DNA of 64,000 nucleotides from Pseudomonas triticifolii (lineage in GTDB: Bacteria > Pseudomonadota > Gammaproteobacteria > Pseudomonadales > Pseudomonadaceae), in assembly GCF_014358015.1 (NCBI RefSeq), contig NZ_JACONV010000010.1, positions 62,001 to 126,000 of the forward strand, in the 5' to 3' direction. The notes under the pieces are model-generated. The model searched no databases, was not told the origin of the DNA, and saw only the letters and a program-made list of their open reading frames with translations. This document shows positions 62,954 to 64,000 of this stretch, in pieces. Made by a program: the position numbers and the translations under genes. The stretch's first letter is position 1, and every line of letters starts with the position of its first letter.

Positions 62954-63946
62954 ATGACACGTATTCACTCAATCGCTTCGCCAACCAAGCTATTCAGCCT
63001 GCCTCGCGCATGGCGAGGTATCGCTGCTCTTGTCTTGAGCCTGATGTTCGCGCCCTTTGCGCTGGCTGATCAATCGGCCCCTACACAGCTGCCTGACGCA
63101 CAGTCGATCGAGACGCTCACTGACCAGCAGTTTCAGGAAAAAATAGCTCAGTTCCCACCGGAACTTCGTGCTTCATTAGAGTCCCTGCGCGCGCAATCCC
63201 AAGAGACAGAACCCGCCGCCGAAGGCAACAGCCTGGGCATGTCCCACGACCTGTCGCCGTGGGGTATGTACCAGAACGCTGACGTGGTCGTGAAGGCGGT
63301 CATGATCGGTCTGGCGATTGCTTCGATCATCACGTGGACCATCTGGATTGCCAAGGGCTTCGAGCTGCTGGGCGCCAAGCGTCGTCTGCGCACCGAAATC
63401 GCCAACCTGAAAAAGGCCCGCACCCTGTCCGAGGCCAGCCAGACCGCCGCACAAGAAGGCACACTGGCAAATCTGCTGGTACACGACGCCATGGAAGAGA
63501 TGCACCTGTCGACCAACAGCCGCGAGCGCGAGGGCATCAAGGAGCGCGTCAGCTTCCGCCTGGAGCGTCTGGTCGCCGCCTGTGGCCGTAACATGAGCTC
63601 CGGCACCGGCGTGCTGGCGACCATCGGTTCCACCGCCCCGTTCGTGGGGCTGTTCGGTACGGTGTGGGGCATCATGAACAGCTTCATCGGCATCGCCAAG
63701 ACACAGACCACCAACCTCGCCGTCGTCGCACCGGGTATCGCCGAAGCCTTGCTGGCCACCGCGCTGGGCCTGGTTGCCGCGATTCCTGCCGTAGTGATCT
63801 ACAACGTCTTCGCCCGCTCCATCGCCGGTTACAAGGCACAGGTGGCCGACGCATCGGCTCAGGTCCTGCTGCTGGTCAGCCGTGATCTGGATCACCAGCC
63901 AGCCGCTGAGCGCAGTCAATCGCCGCACATGGTCAAGGTGGGCTGA
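62954..63946 (+). CDS. exbB: TonB-system energiser ExbB
   Basis: This 330-residue protein belongs to the MotA/TolQ/ExbB family. A long N-terminal part has a signal-like segment (WRGIAALVLSLMFAPFALADQS) and a periplasmic acidic stretch (to about residue 95). The first conserved TM is near VKAVMIGLAIASIITWTIWI. The MotA/TolQ domain shows GTGVLATIGSTAPFVGLFGTVWGIMNSF and GIAEALLATALGLVAAIPAV. It energises TonB-dependent uptake with ExbD. The N-terminal extension is typical of Pseudomonas ExbB. The start at 62954 (ATG) is preferred over 62864. Confidence 0.93.
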   Translation: MTRIHSIASPTKLFSLPRAWRGIAALVLSLMFAPFALADQSAPTQLPDAQSIETLTDQQFQEKIAQFPPELRASLESLRAQSQETEPAAEGNSLGMSHDLSPWGMYQNADVVVKAVMIGLAIASIITWTIWIAKGFELLGAKRRLRTEIANLKKARTLSEASQTAAQEGTLANLLVHDAMEEMHLSTNSREREGIKERVSFRLERLVAACGRNMSSGTGVLATIGSTAPFVGLFGTVWGIMNSFIGIAKTQTTNLAVVAPGIAEALLATALGLVAAIPAVVIYNVFARSIAGYKAQVADASAQVLLLVSRDLDHQPAAERSQSPHMVKVG

Positions 63947-63949
63947 ACC

Positions 63950-64000
63950 TTGGGCATGCATCTGAAAGAAGGCGACGACGATCTCGCCGAAAACCACGAA
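63950..64000 (+). CDS. exbD: TonB-system transport protein ExbD, N-terminal fragment (truncated by window)
   Basis: The 17 codons visible read MGMHLKEGDDDLAENHE, the Pseudomonas ExbD start, just before the conserved NVTPFIDV segment expected next. The likely start is TTG 63950, 3 bp after exbB; ATG 63956 is the alternative. ExbD pairs with ExbB to drive TonB. Confidence 0.85.
   Translation, partial: MGMHLKEGDDDLAENHE

Overview
The window reads as a chromosomal segment of a Pseudomonas species, probably of the P. syringae / P. fluorescens lineage. The evidence is the gene set and order: cyaA-rnk-cyaY, lptM-lysA-dapF-xerC, sutA, amtB-glnK, comM, rep-xpt, cycB, the dad operon, rpmB-rpmG, radC/coaBC-dut-algC-argB, pyrE/crc, rph/yicC-gmk-rpoZ-spoT-ridA and exbB-exbD. 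From memory this backbone matches the cyaA-to-spoT/exbB part of Pseudomonas genomes. SutA, a Crc that has lost its nuclease residues, AlgC with a membrane extension, and REP-type palindromes beginning GTGGGAGCGAGCTTGCTC all point to Pseudomonas. Nearly all of the window is high-GC core genome. I see no tRNA, rRNA, insertion sequence, prophage or CRISPR array.

Layout. 1-7 kb: end of adenylate cyclase, Rnk, frataxin, then a lysine/peptidoglycan precursor operon (lptM, lysA, dapF) running into a DUF484 gene, xerC and a HAD phosphatase. 7-11.2 kb: SutA, YjbQ, ammonium transport (amtB-glnK), ubiK and a GraTA/HigBA-type toxin-antitoxin pair with its palindromic operator. 11.5-22.3 kb: comM, a Cache-domain chemoreceptor, a LysR regulator divergent from a MATE pump, a GGDEF-EAL protein (ProE position), rep and xpt.

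22.3-26.9 kb is the most interesting accessory block. A sigma54 activator with a Cys-X10-Cys-X6-Cys sensor pattern (FisR type) is divergent from a persulfide dioxygenase-like metallo-beta-lactamase, a eukaryotic-type sulfide:quinone reductase and a TauE/SafE exporter. The intergenic region holds a phased array of ACTGCCA half-sites and a -24/-12 promoter candidate. Together these make a sulfide detoxification and sulfane-sulfur sensing module. A REP-rich stretch and an isolated acetyl-CoA hydrolase/transferase follow.

29.4-43.2 kb is amine and amino-acid catabolism: cytochrome c5, a PuuR-like cupin regulator, dadA-ridA-dadX with divergent lrp, a PuuB-like oxidase, a MocR regulator, a phospholipase D-like lipoprotein, an MFS transporter, a KauB/PuuC-like aldehyde dehydrogenase and a cupin. 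43.2-64 kb is mostly housekeeping: ribosomal proteins L33 and L28, a peptide-binding protein, radC, CoA and dUTP metabolism, algC, argB, pyrE, crc, rph, yicC, gmk, rpoZ and spoT. It ends with a RidA protein, an unrecognised lipoprotein, a split YeeE/YedE sulfur-transport pair, an epimerase and the start of exbB-exbD.

Limits: no database search or structure prediction was run. Family assignments rest on motif recognition and remembered synteny, and start codons were chosen by Shine-Dalgarno spacing and family length.
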